NCBI GenBank assembly: GCA_020634335.1
Contig: JACKBY010000015.1
Span: forward strand, 1-64,000
From: Promineifilum sp.
GTDB taxonomy: Bacteria > Chloroflexota > Anaerolineae > Promineifilales > Promineifilaceae
Direction of reading: 5' to 3'
Length of the DNA: 64,000 nt
Shown: piece after piece, positions 42,554 through 51,511 of the stretch
Numbering within the stretch: the stretch's first letter is position 1
Layout of the letters: each line of letters begins with the position of its first letter
Made by a program: the position numbers and the translations under genes
Notes under the pieces: generated by a model
The model's database searches: none
Told to the model about the DNA's origin: nothing
The model's input: the letters and a program-made list of their open reading frames with translations, nothing else

Positions 42554-42930
42554 GAGAGGCTCCGGCAAATGAGGGATGGATTCGGGACGAGGGACAAGTG
42601 GCGATTAGAGGCCCGGCTCCCGGATAGGCCACAGGCCAATCATGAAGCCGGGCAGACGGGGCCGCCGGCGAAGTGTTCTTCCATTTTGGCCTGACGACCA
42701 GATTGCTGATCGTTGGGCGAGGCCAGGCGGCCGAGATTTGACGTCCAGCGGCATCAACTGTGAAGGCGCTTGGGGCAAGGTTGGCGTTTCGATCATAGTC
42801 CCTCTTCCTGCGGCAAGCAGCGGCTCCTGTTGCCATTATATCATAGATACGATACGTGACAGATTGGACAGGCCGGCGATAGAAGTCCCACATGACCCGT
42901 ATCTCTATCGCCGACATGTCCGGTCTTTCC
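42554..42930. other. Gap of about 370 bases upstream of the deacylase gene
   Basis: It holds a good minus-strand promoter (42835-42862), and below it a 63-codon frame (42605-42796, minus) with a GAGGG motif before its ATG. The small protein would be Pro/Arg-rich and unlike any family I know, so it is not called as a gene. The region is transcribed toward the deacylase if the promoter is real, giving a leader of roughly 270 bases. Confidence 0.4.
42835..42862 (-). promoter_or_regulatory. Candidate promoter of the deacylase transcript
   Basis: On the minus strand CTGTCA (42857-42862) is followed after 16 bases by TATAAT (42835-42840). A cgtatcgtatc near-repeat fills the spacer and could bind a regulator. 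Confidence 0.55.
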
Positions 42931-43533
42931 CTAGTCCAGCACCGGATCATTCTCTGGCGTGCGCCAATAGATGCCGTCTTCGCGGGCCATGTAGTGGCTG
43001 TCCACCAAATAGCGCCGCAGGAAAGCGTAGTCCTCGTTGAACTGCTTCAGCCACTCGCTGAACTCCTTCTCTGTCCAGCGTCGCTCCGGATCGATCTGAC
43101 CGGCCAACCAGCGAATGAGAATTTGCTTCTTCTTTTCCTGGGCCGGGATGTCGACGATGCGGCCGTCCTTCACCCACGTGCGTAAGATACGCTCTTCATC
43201 GGTCAGTTCACTCGGTTCCACCAGCGCCGCCAGATTGCCCGGCGCGAAAACGTCCTTACTCATGGTTTCCAATTCCCTGCCGTTTAGCCGGTAGATGCGC
43301 ATGGTGCCTTCGGCGCGGGCGTCTACCAAACCAATATCTTTCAGCTGCGACAGGTGATGCGATACCGTCGGCTCTTTCACACCCAGTAGATCGGCCAGCT
43401 CACCCACACTTCTTTCCCCGTTCGCCAAATGACCGATGATCTTCAGACGACTTTCGTTGCTGAAAACCTGGAAGAAACTTAGTAATTGATCAAATTGTTG
43501 CTCCGAAAGAGCCTCTTTGTTCATCTTGTTCAT
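42931..43533 (-). CDS. ArsR-family regulator with C-terminal DUF2087 domain
   Basis: A 200-residue regulator. Residues 15-100 are an ArsR-type winged helix (FSNESRLKIIGHLANGERSV, GELADLLGVKEPTVSHHLSQ, LKDIGLVDARAEGTMRIYRL). No metal-binding cysteine motif (CxC) is seen, so it probably senses something other than heavy metal. The C-terminal 80 residues are a DUF2087 domain (RWLAGQIDPERRWTEKEFSE, DYAFLRRYLVDSHYMARED). This pairing is common in bacteria of unknown signal. A minus-strand promoter is visible upstream. It stands alone. Confidence 0.9.
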   Translation of the reverse strand: MNKMNKEALSEQQFDQLLSFFQVFSNESRLKIIGHLANGERSVGELADLLGVKEPTVSHHLSQLKDIGLVDARAEGTMRIYRLNGRELETMSKDVFAPGNLAALVEPSELTDEERILRTWVKDGRIVDIPAQEKKKQILIRWLAGQIDPERRWTEKEFSEWLKQFNEDYAFLRRYLVDSHYMAREDGIYWRTPENDPVLD

Positions 43534-43570
43534 TTCGATTCCCTTCTAATTAGATATGCAACTATATATA

Positions 43571-43598
43571 ATTCTATCGAAATAGTTTTGTTTGTCAA
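43571..43598 (-). promoter_or_regulatory. Candidate promoter of the ArsR-DUF2087 gene
   Basis: Minus strand TTGACA (43593-43598) and TAGAAT (43571-43576) with 16 bases between, about 40 bases before the start codon. The surrounding AT-rich stretch (atatatagttgcatatc) is a likely place for self-repression, but no clean palindrome is seen. Confidence 0.55.
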
Positions 43599-43715
43599 GC
43601 GGCTCTTTTGCGGCAAACAATGGATCAAAGGGATAATATGGATACAATCCACGCATTATCTGCCTTCGGGCCAGTCACTGTCTGACCCAAAAGCATGGGC
43701 AGAACCAAGATACCC

Positions 43716-44450
43716 ATGAGTGATTTACCCTCTTCTTCCGATGCTGCGCGGTTGGTAACCCATCTCGCGCAGGCCCGCCCCGGCCGGCGCGAGATCATCG
43801 AAAGCCGCGAGCTGTCGCCGGAAATGGCGCTTCTGCGGGCTTTCCAATCGCAACGCCTGGCAACGACCCACGCCGATTTGCTGGCCGCCCCACGCTACCG
43901 CCCGGCGACCGAGTTTTTCCTCAATGACGTCTACGCGCCGCGAGACTTCAGCCAGCGCGACGCCGATATGCTGCGCTTCTACCAGGGTGTGCGCAAGGTA
44001 TTACCGGAACGGGCCGTCTCCATTCTGGCCGACGTGGTTACACTGTCCGACCTGACAAATGAACTGGATGACCAATTGTGTCGCGCTCTGTTCGAAACGG
44101 TTGGCGTCACCGATGCCATCAGCCCCCAGCAATATGCCAAGGGTTATCGCGTCTGTGACAATTACGCCGAGCGCGTCCGCCAGATCGAGATGATCGGCCA
44201 AATTGGCCTGGGCATCGATCGGCTGGTGCACATCCCGTTTGTCGGCGTCTCGCTGCGCTTGGCCCACGGCCCGGCCGTGCTGACCGGATGGGAAGACCTA
44301 CAACGTTTCCTGGAACACGGGTTCAGCGCTTTCAAACACATGAAAGGCGCGGCCGAGTTTCTGGAGACTATTCGCCAGCGAGAGAAGGCCATCCTGGATC
44401 GCATCTTTGCCGCCGAGCCCAACCCATTCGACATCCATGATGTCCGCTGA
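43716..44450 (+). CDS. Conserved hypothetical helical protein
   Basis: A 244-residue, mostly helical protein starting at ATG 43716 (MSDLPSSS). It has a recognisable block TEFFLNDVYAPRDFSQRDAD, which I recall from uncharacterised proteins in several phyla, then DVVTLSDLTNELDDQLCRAL and RLAHGPAVLTGWEDLQRFLE, ending in FLEHGFSAFKHMKGAAEFLE. There is no membrane helix or signal peptide. The conserved Asp, Asn and His residues could be a metal or haem site, but no motif supports this. Its end overlaps the start of the epimerase gene by 11 bases, so the two are co-translated. Confidence 0.75.
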   Translation: MSDLPSSSDAARLVTHLAQARPGRREIIESRELSPEMALLRAFQSQRLATTHADLLAAPRYRPATEFFLNDVYAPRDFSQRDADMLRFYQGVRKVLPERAVSILADVVTLSDLTNELDDQLCRALFETVGVTDAISPQQYAKGYRVCDNYAERVRQIEMIGQIGLGIDRLVHIPFVGVSLRLAHGPAVLTGWEDLQRFLEHGFSAFKHMKGAAEFLETIRQREKAILDRIFAAEPNPFDIHDVR

Positions 44451-45411
44451 TCACCGGCCGCAACCCGCCGCTCCCAATCGGTTTCTTGTCACCGGCGGGG
44501 CCGGATTTCTGGGGTCGGCGCTGGCTAACCGGCTGGCAGCCGCAGGCCATCGGGTATACGCCCTGGATGATTTGAGTAATGGCGATCCCACTCGGCTTGA
44601 TCCTCGCGTTGATTTTACCCTGGGCGACATCGACAACGTGCCCTTGCTGTGGTCGCTGCTGCAAAACGTCGATTGCGCCTATCACCTGGCGGCGCGCGTG
44701 TCCGTGCCGCAATCGATCCTCTACCCTCGCGAATACGCCCGCGTCAACGTCGGCGGCACGGTCAGCCTGATGGAAGCCATGCGCGACACGGGCGTCGGCC
44801 GCGTCATCTTCACCTCATCGGGCGCGGTCTATGGCCGGCAGCCGCGCCAGCCCGTGCGTGAAGATGACCTGCCCCACCCCGACAGTCCCTACGCGGTCAG
44901 CAAATGGTCGGCCGAGCAATACGTCCGCACTATCGGCGAACTGTGGGGGCTGGAGACGGTGGCCTTGCGTATTTTCAACGCTTATGGGCCGGGGCAGAGC
45001 CTGCCGGTATCCCACGCGCCGGTTGTGCCCCGCTTTCTGAAGGAGGCGCTGGCCGGCGGATCGCTCGTTGTGTTTGGCGACGGCCGGCAGACGCGCGATT
45101 ACATCTACGTCGACGACGTGATCGACGCGCTGATCGGCGCGGCCACAACCACCGGGCTGGGGCACGCTGTCATCAACATCGGCAACGGTCGGGAAACGAG
45201 CGTCAACGAGTTGATCGCCCAAATAGAGCGAGCCACCGGCCGCCACGCCAACGTCATCCACAATCCGGAAAAGCAGGGTGGTGTGCCACAACTGGCGGCT
45301 GACGTCGGCCGGGCGCGCCAGCTGCTGGGATTCGAACCCAAAATTGACCTGGAGACCGGCTTGCGCTTAACGCTTGACCAAGATGCGCGCTTCGGCCGCG
45401 CTAAAGCGTGA
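44440..45411 (+). CDS. NAD-dependent sugar epimerase/dehydratase (GalE-like)
   Basis: A 323-residue short-chain extended dehydrogenase. The NAD-binding motif is VTGGAGFLGSALANRLAAAG; the catalytic residues are Ser in FTSSGAVYG and Tyr/Lys in SPYAVSKWSAEQY. RIFNAYGPGQSLP and GDGRQTRDYIYVDDV are substrate-domain motifs of UDP-glucose 4-epimerase and related enzymes. The exact sugar nucleotide is unknown. Start ATG 44440 (or 44437) lies inside the end of the upstream gene. It is convergent with the PAP2 gene, overlapping by 11 bases. Confidence 0.92.
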   Translation: MSADHRPQPAAPNRFLVTGGAGFLGSALANRLAAAGHRVYALDDLSNGDPTRLDPRVDFTLGDIDNVPLLWSLLQNVDCAYHLAARVSVPQSILYPREYARVNVGGTVSLMEAMRDTGVGRVIFTSSGAVYGRQPRQPVREDDLPHPDSPYAVSKWSAEQYVRTIGELWGLETVALRIFNAYGPGQSLPVSHAPVVPRFLKEALAGGSLVVFGDGRQTRDYIYVDDVIDALIGAATTTGLGHAVINIGNGRETSVNELIAQIERATGRHANVIHNPEKQGGVPQLAADVGRARQLLGFEPKIDLETGLRLTLDQDARFGRAKA

Positions 45412-46390
45412 CGTGCACTTCGGATTCGGGGTCGGCCAACGCCAGCCGCAACAGAACAAAGACCCATGGGGCAAAATAGGTAACCCAGAGCAAGATCAAC
45501 AAGTAGCGCAAGAAATGCAGCGGCAGCCCCAACCACAGCGGCGTCGTTGGGAAAACGACCCGCAGGCCGGCCCAGATGCCGGCGGTGCCGGCCATGCCCA
45601 GCACAAAGCGCAAGATGCGTTTCCAGACCGGCCCATCGGCGTGAAAGCGTATTCGACTGCTTTCCAGTATGATGCCGACGCCGAAGCCCAACAGCGCACC
45701 AAAGGTCGACACGACCGCCTCATAGCCGCTCAGTTCAGCGGCGGGGACATACGCGGCCCAAGGCACGTCTTCCGACACCGGCCCCAGCAAGAGATAAATG
45801 CCCACGTAGACGGCGGCCAGCACCGTGGGAATGAGCACCATCAGCAACAGGCGACGGCCGAGGATCTGCTTGTTAAAGCGCGCAAAATAAAACTGTTGCC
45901 ACAAGAGGAAGGCGATCAGAATGATGAGGCCGGCGGCAAAGCCGACGGCAATATCCTGAAGAAAGTGGACGCCCAGATAGAGGCGGCTGAGGCCCATCAA
46001 CAGAATGTACACAAAGGCGGCGACCCACAGCCACGTGCGGCGAACAGTGGCAGCCAGGAGCAGGAAAACCGCTGTCGTGTTCTGGACGTGGCCGCTGGGA
46101 AGGCCAAACTCTACCACATCGTAACGCCCGATTTCAGGTTCGAGCCAAAAGGGGCGTGGCTGGCGGATTAAATTCTTGAGAATGGTGTTGACGAAGGTGG
46201 ACAGGAGAAAAATATAGCCAAGCTGGCGGCCGAGACGCTTGTCGACGCACCAGTAGATGGACGAGATGAAGACCAGAAAAAACCCCGCCGTGCCCAGCGC
46301 CGTTATAAGACTCATCACCCCCAGGAGGCGTGGATAGGCTTCCTGCATGAGAGTCGTCAAGGCAATGCTCAACTGATATAGTTCTTCCAT
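45401..46390 (-). CDS. PAP2-family membrane phosphatase
   Basis: A 330-residue integral membrane protein with about eight helices. The three phosphatase motifs are present: KNLIRQPRPFW, then LPSGHVQNTTAVFL and SRLYLGVHFLQDIAVGFAAG, which carry the Lys/Arg, Ser/His and Arg/His catalytic residues. It should remove phosphate from lipid phosphates such as undecaprenyl pyrophosphate or phosphatidate. The extra C-terminal helices (four after the last motif) exceed the size of a minimal PAP2 protein. I start at ATG 46390, with AAGGGAAGGGG upstream. It is a single gene, convergent with the epimerase. Confidence 0.9.
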   Translation of the reverse strand: MEELYQLSIALTTLMQEAYPRLLGVMSLITALGTAGFFLVFISSIYWCVDKRLGRQLGYIFLLSTFVNTILKNLIRQPRPFWLEPEIGRYDVVEFGLPSGHVQNTTAVFLLLAATVRRTWLWVAAFVYILLMGLSRLYLGVHFLQDIAVGFAAGLIILIAFLLWQQFYFARFNKQILGRRLLLMVLIPTVLAAVYVGIYLLLGPVSEDVPWAAYVPAAELSGYEAVVSTFGALLGFGVGIILESSRIRFHADGPVWKRILRFVLGMAGTAGIWAGLRVVFPTTPLWLGLPLHFLRYLLILLWVTYFAPWVFVLLRLALADPESEVHVTL

Positions 46391-46510
46391 GCCCCTTCCC
46401 TTAAGGTTCGCGGTCAATCGGCCGACCGGCGGGAATTGTAGCCCAGGCGTTCGCAGTTCACAATGTTTATGAACGGCAGCAGTCGATTGGGCCGCTCCAC
46501 GTCACCGTGT

Positions 46511-46538
46511 TTGCCAGACAAACGCACGGTACTATAAT
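46511..46538 (+). promoter_or_regulatory. Promoter of the two-component operon
   Basis: TTGCCA (46511-46516) and a consensus TATAAT (46533-46538) with 16 bases between, 30 bases before the start codon of the response regulator gene. A TGGAGG ribosome site (46555-46560) follows. Confidence 0.7.
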
Positions 46539-46567
46539 GATGAGATTAGTTAATTGGAGGTTTATCC

Positions 46568-47245
46568 ATGTCGTCAACAATACTGGTCGTCGAAGATGAG
46601 GAACGCATCCGGCAATTTCTTCAGCGCGGCCTTGGATTTGAAGGGTATCGTATCGAGGTAGCTCCCGACGGCCCCACGGCTCTGGAGTTGGCTCGCGACA
46701 CGCCGCCCGACCTCGTGTTGCTGGACCTGATGTTGCCGGGCATGGATGGGTTGGAGGTTTGTCGCCGGCTGCGCGCCGTCAGTGATGTGCCCATCCTCAT
46801 GCTGACCGCCAAGGAAGCGATCGATGATCGAGTCGCCGGGTTGGACGCCGGGGCCGACGACTACCTGGTAAAACCCTTCGCCTTCGACGAACTCATGGCT
46901 CGTGTGCGGGCGCTGTTGCGCCGGGCACAACCAGCCCAGCCGCAAGTATTCCGCTTCGCCGATCTGGAACTGGACACCGGCACGCGGCAGGGCCGACGCG
47001 GCGGGGCGACTTTCGATCTGACCGCCAAGGAGTATGAGCTGCTAGAGCTTTTCATGCGCCACCCGCGACAGGTGTTAACCCGCGACGTGATATTCGACCA
47101 CGTGTGGAACTACGATTTCGGCGGCGAAAGTAACATTATCGAGGTCTACGTGCGCTACTTGCGCCAAAAGACCGAACAGGGGGACATGGCCCGGCTAATT
47201 CATACCGTGCGAGGCATCGGTTACGTCCTGCGCGAGGAGTCATAG
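46568..47245 (+). CDS. OmpR-family response regulator
   Basis: A 225-residue regulator. The receiver has ILVVEDEERIRQFLQRGL, phospho-acceptor Asp53 in LLDLMLPGMDGLEV, Thr/Lys in MLTAKE and DYLVKPFAFDEL. The winged-helix DNA-binding domain runs from about residue 125 (DLTAKEYELLELFMRHPRQV, FDHVWNYDFGGESNIIEVYV, IHTVRGIGYVLR). It should be phosphorylated by the kinase encoded seven bases downstream. A clear promoter lies just upstream. Targets are unknown; the close position of PspC and PAP2 genes hints at envelope functions, which is only suggestive. Confidence 0.95.
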   Translation: MSSTILVVEDEERIRQFLQRGLGFEGYRIEVAPDGPTALELARDTPPDLVLLDLMLPGMDGLEVCRRLRAVSDVPILMLTAKEAIDDRVAGLDAGADDYLVKPFAFDELMARVRALLRRAQPAQPQVFRFADLELDTGTRQGRRGGATFDLTAKEYELLELFMRHPRQVLTRDVIFDHVWNYDFGGESNIIEVYVRYLRQKTEQGDMARLIHTVRGIGYVLREES

Positions 47246-47252
47246 TCTCTAC

Positions 47253-48749
47253 TTGTCCATCCAAAACCGGCTGCTGCTGGTCTATGCCCTGATCTTCAGC
47301 ATCGTCTACTTCCTGTCGTCGCTGGTTATTTACATCCTGCCCCGCAACCAGCTTCTGGCCCAAATCGATGGCGATCTCTACTCGCTCGCCTCCGAACTGG
47401 TGACCGGCAGCATTGAGGTCGGTGCCGACGGCATCATCCGCATGCCCTTGCCGTCGGACCTGGCGACGCTGCAGACGGCCTCGACCTTTCTCATCATCGT
47501 GAACCGGCAAAACGAGATCGTCTTTCAGTCCAGCAATCTGGCCGGCTTCAACGATGTGCTGGATCCTGAAAGCCTGGGCACACAAGAGATTTATCGCCTG
47601 GTCCCGCGCGAGGACACGCTGTTGCGCGTCCTGACCGTGCCCGTATTCGACGACGCCAGCCAACCTATTGGCCATATTCAGGTGGCCCGCCTGCTCGACA
47701 ATTTCGAGATTTTCAATCGCGTGCTTAGCCGGGCGCTGCTGATCAGCATGGGCGCGGCCTTTGCCTCGCTCATCATGTTAACAATCCTGACGTCCAGCTT
47801 GTTCAGGCCGCTGGAAGACATCGCCACCGTCGCCCGGCAAATCACCCGCGCCGATGATCTCAGCCGGCGCGTGCCCCATAGCAGCCGCACCGACGAGATC
47901 GGCGAGCTGGCCCGCGCCTTCAATCAGACGCTCGAACGGCTGGACCGGCTGTTTCGCAGCCAGCAGCGCTTTCTGGCCGACGTCTCCCACGAATTACGCA
48001 CGCCGCTGACCAGCGTGCGCGGCAACCTGGACCTGATGAAGCGATTCGGCCACTACGATGAGGAGTCGATGGACGTCATCCAGGATGAGATGGAGCGGAT
48101 GAGCCGCTTGCTGGGCGATCTCCTGCTGCTGGCGCGGGCCGACACCGGTGGATTGCCACTGCAGATTGGGCCGGTAGAACTGGATAACGTCCTGTTCGAA
48201 GTGTACCGGCAGGTCAGGCGTATCGAGAAACCGGTCTCAGTCGAGTTGACGGCCGTCGATCAGGCTACCATCCTCGGTGATGAAGATCGCCTGAAGCAAC
48301 TGTTGCTCAACATGGTGGATAACGGCATCAAATATACGCTGCCCGGCGGCACAGTTCGGCTGAGTCTGACCAAGGAAGGCGGGTGGGCGAATTTGATCAT
48401 CAGCGATACCGGCATCGGCATCCCGCCCGAGGATTTGCCCCACATATTCGACCGCTTTTATCGAGTGGACAAGGCGCGCAGCCGGGCACAGGGTGGCTCA
48501 GGTCTGGGGCTGGCCATCGCCAAATGGATCGTCCAGGCCCACGGCGGCGCGATCCAGGTGGACAGCACCGTCGGCCAGGGAACGACCTTCCGCATCACGC
48601 TCCCCCTCAATGAATCCCCCCGGCAATTGCCCGACCGTACAGCGGAGATAGATGAGGAAGCGCTCAAGACACGAACCGGGACCCGCCCTCGCGGCTTGCC
48701 GGGAACGCTGCGGCGCGGCCAGCCGGCGGGCGAAAAGGAAAGCCCATAG
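47253..48749 (+). CDS. Membrane sensor histidine kinase
   Basis: A 498-residue kinase that starts at TTG 47253 after GAGGAG. It has two membrane helices (LLLVYALIFSIVYFLSSLVI and ALLISMGAAFASLIMLTILT) around an outside sensor loop of about 130 residues, then HAMP (LFRPLEDIATVARQITRADD), HisKA with His246 in FLADVSHELRTPLTSVRGNL, and HATPase_c (N box MVDNGIKYTLPGG, G1 SDTGIGIPPEDLPHIFDRFY, G2 GGSGLGLAIAKWIV). All catalytic parts are kept. It forms an operon with the response regulator. The final 35 residues are a basic tail. Confidence 0.95.
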   Translation: MSIQNRLLLVYALIFSIVYFLSSLVIYILPRNQLLAQIDGDLYSLASELVTGSIEVGADGIIRMPLPSDLATLQTASTFLIIVNRQNEIVFQSSNLAGFNDVLDPESLGTQEIYRLVPREDTLLRVLTVPVFDDASQPIGHIQVARLLDNFEIFNRVLSRALLISMGAAFASLIMLTILTSSLFRPLEDIATVARQITRADDLSRRVPHSSRTDEIGELARAFNQTLERLDRLFRSQQRFLADVSHELRTPLTSVRGNLDLMKRFGHYDEESMDVIQDEMERMSRLLGDLLLLARADTGGLPLQIGPVELDNVLFEVYRQVRRIEKPVSVELTAVDQATILGDEDRLKQLLLNMVDNGIKYTLPGGTVRLSLTKEGGWANLIISDTGIGIPPEDLPHIFDRFYRVDKARSRAQGGSGLGLAIAKWIVQAHGGAIQVDSTVGQGTTFRITLPLNESPRQLPDRTAEIDEEALKTRTGTRPRGLPGTLRRGQPAGEKESP

Positions 48750-48760
48750 CCGAATAACGA

Positions 48761-48810
48761 AAAAAGGCTGGGTCAGGGCAGGTGAAATTTCGCCTGCCCT
48801 GACCCAGCCT
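48761..48810 (-). terminator. Strong intrinsic terminator of the PspC gene
   Basis: An 18-base perfect stem (48765-48782 with 48793-48810) around a 10-base loop. Read on the minus strand it is followed by TTTTTCGTTATT, a good terminator for the PspC gene. On the plus strand it has no T-run but could still protect the end of the kinase transcript. Confidence 0.88.
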
Positions 48811-48837
48811 CTACGTCGCCCCCATGCGGCCGGCGGC

Positions 48838-49242
48838 TCAGTCGCGAGCGCGCCGTACCAGATAGAACACGCCGGCGCCGATCAGGATAATGGGCCAGAT
48901 AAAGCCCGGCACATTCCCCATTTGGCTCAACAGGAAAAACCCACCAAACAATATGAGCAGCACGCCGACAGTGGCCGCCGGGCTAAACCGCGTCTTGTAA
49001 GCAGCCGGGTCCTCGAACTCATCCTCGGACACGATGCGTATCTGCGGTTGGCTACGCGACGGAGTGGGCATAACGATCCATAAAACGACGTAAATGGCGA
49101 ACCCGACGCCGCTGGCCAGGAGCAAGAAAACAAATGCCAATCGCACCAGCACCGGATCGATTCCCACGTAGTCGGCCAGACCGCCACACACACCGGCGAT
49201 CATCTTGTCTGTTTCGCTGCGCATCAGCCTTGTTTGCTGCAT
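48838..49242 (-). CDS. PspC-domain membrane protein
   Basis: A 134-residue protein with a strong ribosome site (ggaggtaag) before ATG 49242. The PspC domain is clear: MIAGVCGGLADYVGIDPVLV, then RLAFVFLLLASGVGFAIYVV, LWIVMP. Two more membrane helices follow (VGVLLILFGGFFLLSQMGNV, IWPIILIGAGVFYLVRRARD). PspC proteins take part in the phage-shock envelope-stress response, but no PspA or PspB gene is nearby. It is convergent with the two-component operon and ends in a strong terminator. Confidence 0.9.
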   Translation of the reverse strand: MQQTRLMRSETDKMIAGVCGGLADYVGIDPVLVRLAFVFLLLASGVGFAIYVVLWIVMPTPSRSQPQIRIVSEDEFEDPAAYKTRFSPAATVGVLLILFGGFFLLSQMGNVPGFIWPIILIGAGVFYLVRRARD

Positions 49243-49438
49243 GCTCTTACCTCCACAATCAATCTTTACTTGCTATACGCCTTCGATCCGGGAAAGTTGC
49301 GCCCGATTTTCAGGCCGGCGGGACTTTTAACTCATATGAGAAGAGGATGACTGGGAAGGATGGCCTATGGAATCAGATACCCTTTTTGTTATACTGTGGG
49401 ATTGTAAGGATGATTTATTCACGAGGTAGCACGTCCAG

Positions 49439-49999
49439 GTGGACGCGCGGGTGAGAGCGATCACAGATATTGTGAATGTCCAATTGACCGACACTTGGAA
49501 AGAAGGGCTGGCGCGCATGGTGCGCCACCGCCCCTTGGCCGGGCTAATGGGCTGGGGTGTCCGTCTGGTGGTTCCTCGCCAGCGAGTCGGGGTCGCTCTG
49601 GTCACATTCAACGAAGACGAGGAAATATTGTTACTGCGCCACGTATTCCACACGCCCAATCCGTGGGGGTTGCCCGGCGGGTGGCTGGGCCGCAACGAAG
49701 CGCCGCAGGCCGGCCTGGTCCGCGAATTACGCGAGGAAACCGGGCTGGCTGTTTCGCTCGGCCGCCCCGTTCATGTGGCCCATGCCGGGTCGCCGCCGTT
49801 CATCGTGATGGCTTATAGCGGGCAGTTACAGCCCGGAGAAATGCGACTCAACGCGGAAATCCTGGAGGCGCGCTGGTTCAGCCTCGATCATCTGCCCGGC
49901 CCCCTCATGCCCTTTACCGCGGCGGCCATCACGGCCGGCCTGTCTCTCCACCGGCTAACCACCCCAATCGGCGGCCACCTCGTGCATGAGACATCGTAA
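49439..49999 (+). CDS. Nudix hydrolase
   Basis: A 186-residue pyrophosphohydrolase. The Nudix box is complete (GGWLGRNEAPQAGLVRELRE, then ETGL), with the G-x5-E-x7-REUxEExGU pattern that binds Mg2+ and the nucleotide diphosphate. The PNPWGLPGG lead-in is typical. The start is GTG 49439 or GTG 49451; both are weak, with gaggtag some 12 bases upstream. The substrate among nucleoside-diphosphate-linked compounds is not known. It is nine bases upstream of the first beta-lactamase-like gene, so it is the first gene of an operon. Confidence 0.9.
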   Translation: MDARVRAITDIVNVQLTDTWKEGLARMVRHRPLAGLMGWGVRLVVPRQRVGVALVTFNEDEEILLLRHVFHTPNPWGLPGGWLGRNEAPQAGLVRELREETGLAVSLGRPVHVAHAGSPPFIVMAYSGQLQPGEMRLNAEILEARWFSLDHLPGPLMPFTAAAITAGLSLHRLTTPIGGHLVHETS

Positions 50000-50008
50000 C
50001 GCATCCAT

Positions 50009-51502
50009 ATGAACCGCAATGCATCACCCGGCCTAGGACAGTGGATCACCGTTTCCCTCATGGTGGCGGTTTCGCTTTTTCTGCTGTACCAGCTCTACCA
50101 GTATGCCGGCACGCGCACCGACTTTCCCACAGGTCTCAAGATTGGTTCCGTCGATGTGGGCCAGATGAACCCTGAAGAAGCGCGGGCAGAGCTGACGACC
50201 AAATATCTCGACGCGCCGGTCACTCTGTACCACGGCGAAAACAAGTTCGATCTGATGCCCTCGCAGGCGAAATTCACCCTGGATTTCGATACGATGCTGT
50301 CTCAGGCCGACAGAGAGCGCACGCGCCAGGACTTCTGGTCCGGCTTCTGGGGCTTTTTGTGGGGCCGCCCGGTCGAGGTCAACCCGGTGCCGCTGGCGGC
50401 AACGCACGACCGCGAAGCGCTGCGCAACTATCTGGAAGAGATCAAGAGCCTGGTCGATCTGCCCGCGCAACCACCGCAGCCTGTACCCGGCAGCATGAGT
50501 TTCCAGTATGGCACGCCGGGCACAGAAACCAACATCGAAGCCAGCTTTGCCGACATTGAAGCGGCACTCTATCGTCCCGGCACGCGGGAGGCGCGGCTTA
50601 TTGTGGAACCGAAAGACCCACAGCGCCCCAATATCAACTTGCTGTCCCGCCTGCTGGTGAATCGCCTGCAAGTTTTTGAGCAAGACACCAATGGCATGGC
50701 CGGCGTGTTCATCATGGATTTGTCGACCGGTGAGGAAGTCAACATCAACAGCGACGTGCCCGTGACGGCTATCGACCTGATGAAACTGCCCATCGTGTTG
50801 GAGACCTATCACGAGCTCGATCAGTTGCCGACGCTCTCACAGCGGCAACTCATCTCCGACACGCTGGTCATCAACCCCGACAACAGTAGCGCCAATGAAC
50901 TATTGGCGTTTATCGGCGGCGAAGAAGGGCCCTACGTGGGCGCGGAAAAAGTTACCTCGACCCTGCAACGGCTGGGCCTGGTCAACTCCTTCATCATGGC
51001 TCCCTACGACGCGCCCATGCCTGCCGGCAAGCAGACCCCGGAAACGCCGGCCAACTCGGTCGAAGCCCTGCGCACCAACCCCGGCGCCACCATGCAAACG
51101 ACGGCCGAAGACATGGGCACCCTGCTGTCGATGATCTACTATTGCGCCACGGGCCAGGGCGGGGCATTGGTGGCCGCCTTTCCGGCCGATGACTGGCAGC
51201 GCGAATGCCTGGAAATGCTCGACTACATGGAGCGCAACAAGATCGGCAGCCTGATCGAAGAGGGCGTTCCCCAAGACATCACCATCGCCCACCGCCACGG
51301 CTGGATCGGTGACACCCACGTCGACGCGGGTATCATCTTCAGTCCCAGCGGCGATTACGTCATTGTCGAGATCATGTACAAGCCCGAATGGCTGGAGTGG
51401 GAGTTGAGCGCGCCGCTTATCGCCGACGTCTCGCGCGCGGCGTATAATTATTTCAACTTCGACGCGCCCTATCTGGGCCAGAGCAACGCGGCCAATAACT
51501 AG
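50009..51502 (+). CDS. Beta-lactamase-like envelope protein, catalytic residues lost
   Basis: A 497-residue protein. One membrane helix (WITVSLMVAVSLFLLYQLYQ), then a YoaR/VanW-type peptidoglycan-binding-like region (IGSVDVGQMNPEEARAELTT), then a class A beta-lactamase/DD-peptidase fold from about residue 225. The three active-site motifs are all altered: SxxK is AIDLMK (Asp256 for Ser, Lys259 kept), SDN is PDN (290-292), and KTG is RHG (429-431). The next gene, clearly a paralogue, has Ser, Ser and Lys in these places. So this is probably a non-catalytic binding partner or regulator of its neighbour. Start ATG 50009, nine bases after the Nudix gene. Confidence 0.88.
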   Translation: MNRNASPGLGQWITVSLMVAVSLFLLYQLYQYAGTRTDFPTGLKIGSVDVGQMNPEEARAELTTKYLDAPVTLYHGENKFDLMPSQAKFTLDFDTMLSQADRERTRQDFWSGFWGFLWGRPVEVNPVPLAATHDREALRNYLEEIKSLVDLPAQPPQPVPGSMSFQYGTPGTETNIEASFADIEAALYRPGTREARLIVEPKDPQRPNINLLSRLLVNRLQVFEQDTNGMAGVFIMDLSTGEEVNINSDVPVTAIDLMKLPIVLETYHELDQLPTLSQRQLISDTLVINPDNSSANELLAFIGGEEGPYVGAEKVTSTLQRLGLVNSFIMAPYDAPMPAGKQTPETPANSVEALRTNPGATMQTTAEDMGTLLSMIYYCATGQGGALVAAFPADDWQRECLEMLDYMERNKIGSLIEEGVPQDITIAHRHGWIGDTHVDAGIIFSPSGDYVIVEIMYKPEWLEWELSAPLIADVSRAAYNYFNFDAPYLGQSNAANN

Positions 51503-51511
51503 GTCTGACCG

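Noticed and set aside
42605..42796. 63-codon minus-strand frame in the leader of the deacylase gene
   Set aside because: It has a GAGGG motif and a promoter upstream, but the protein is Pro/Arg-rich, resembles nothing known, and neighbouring frames are just as open.
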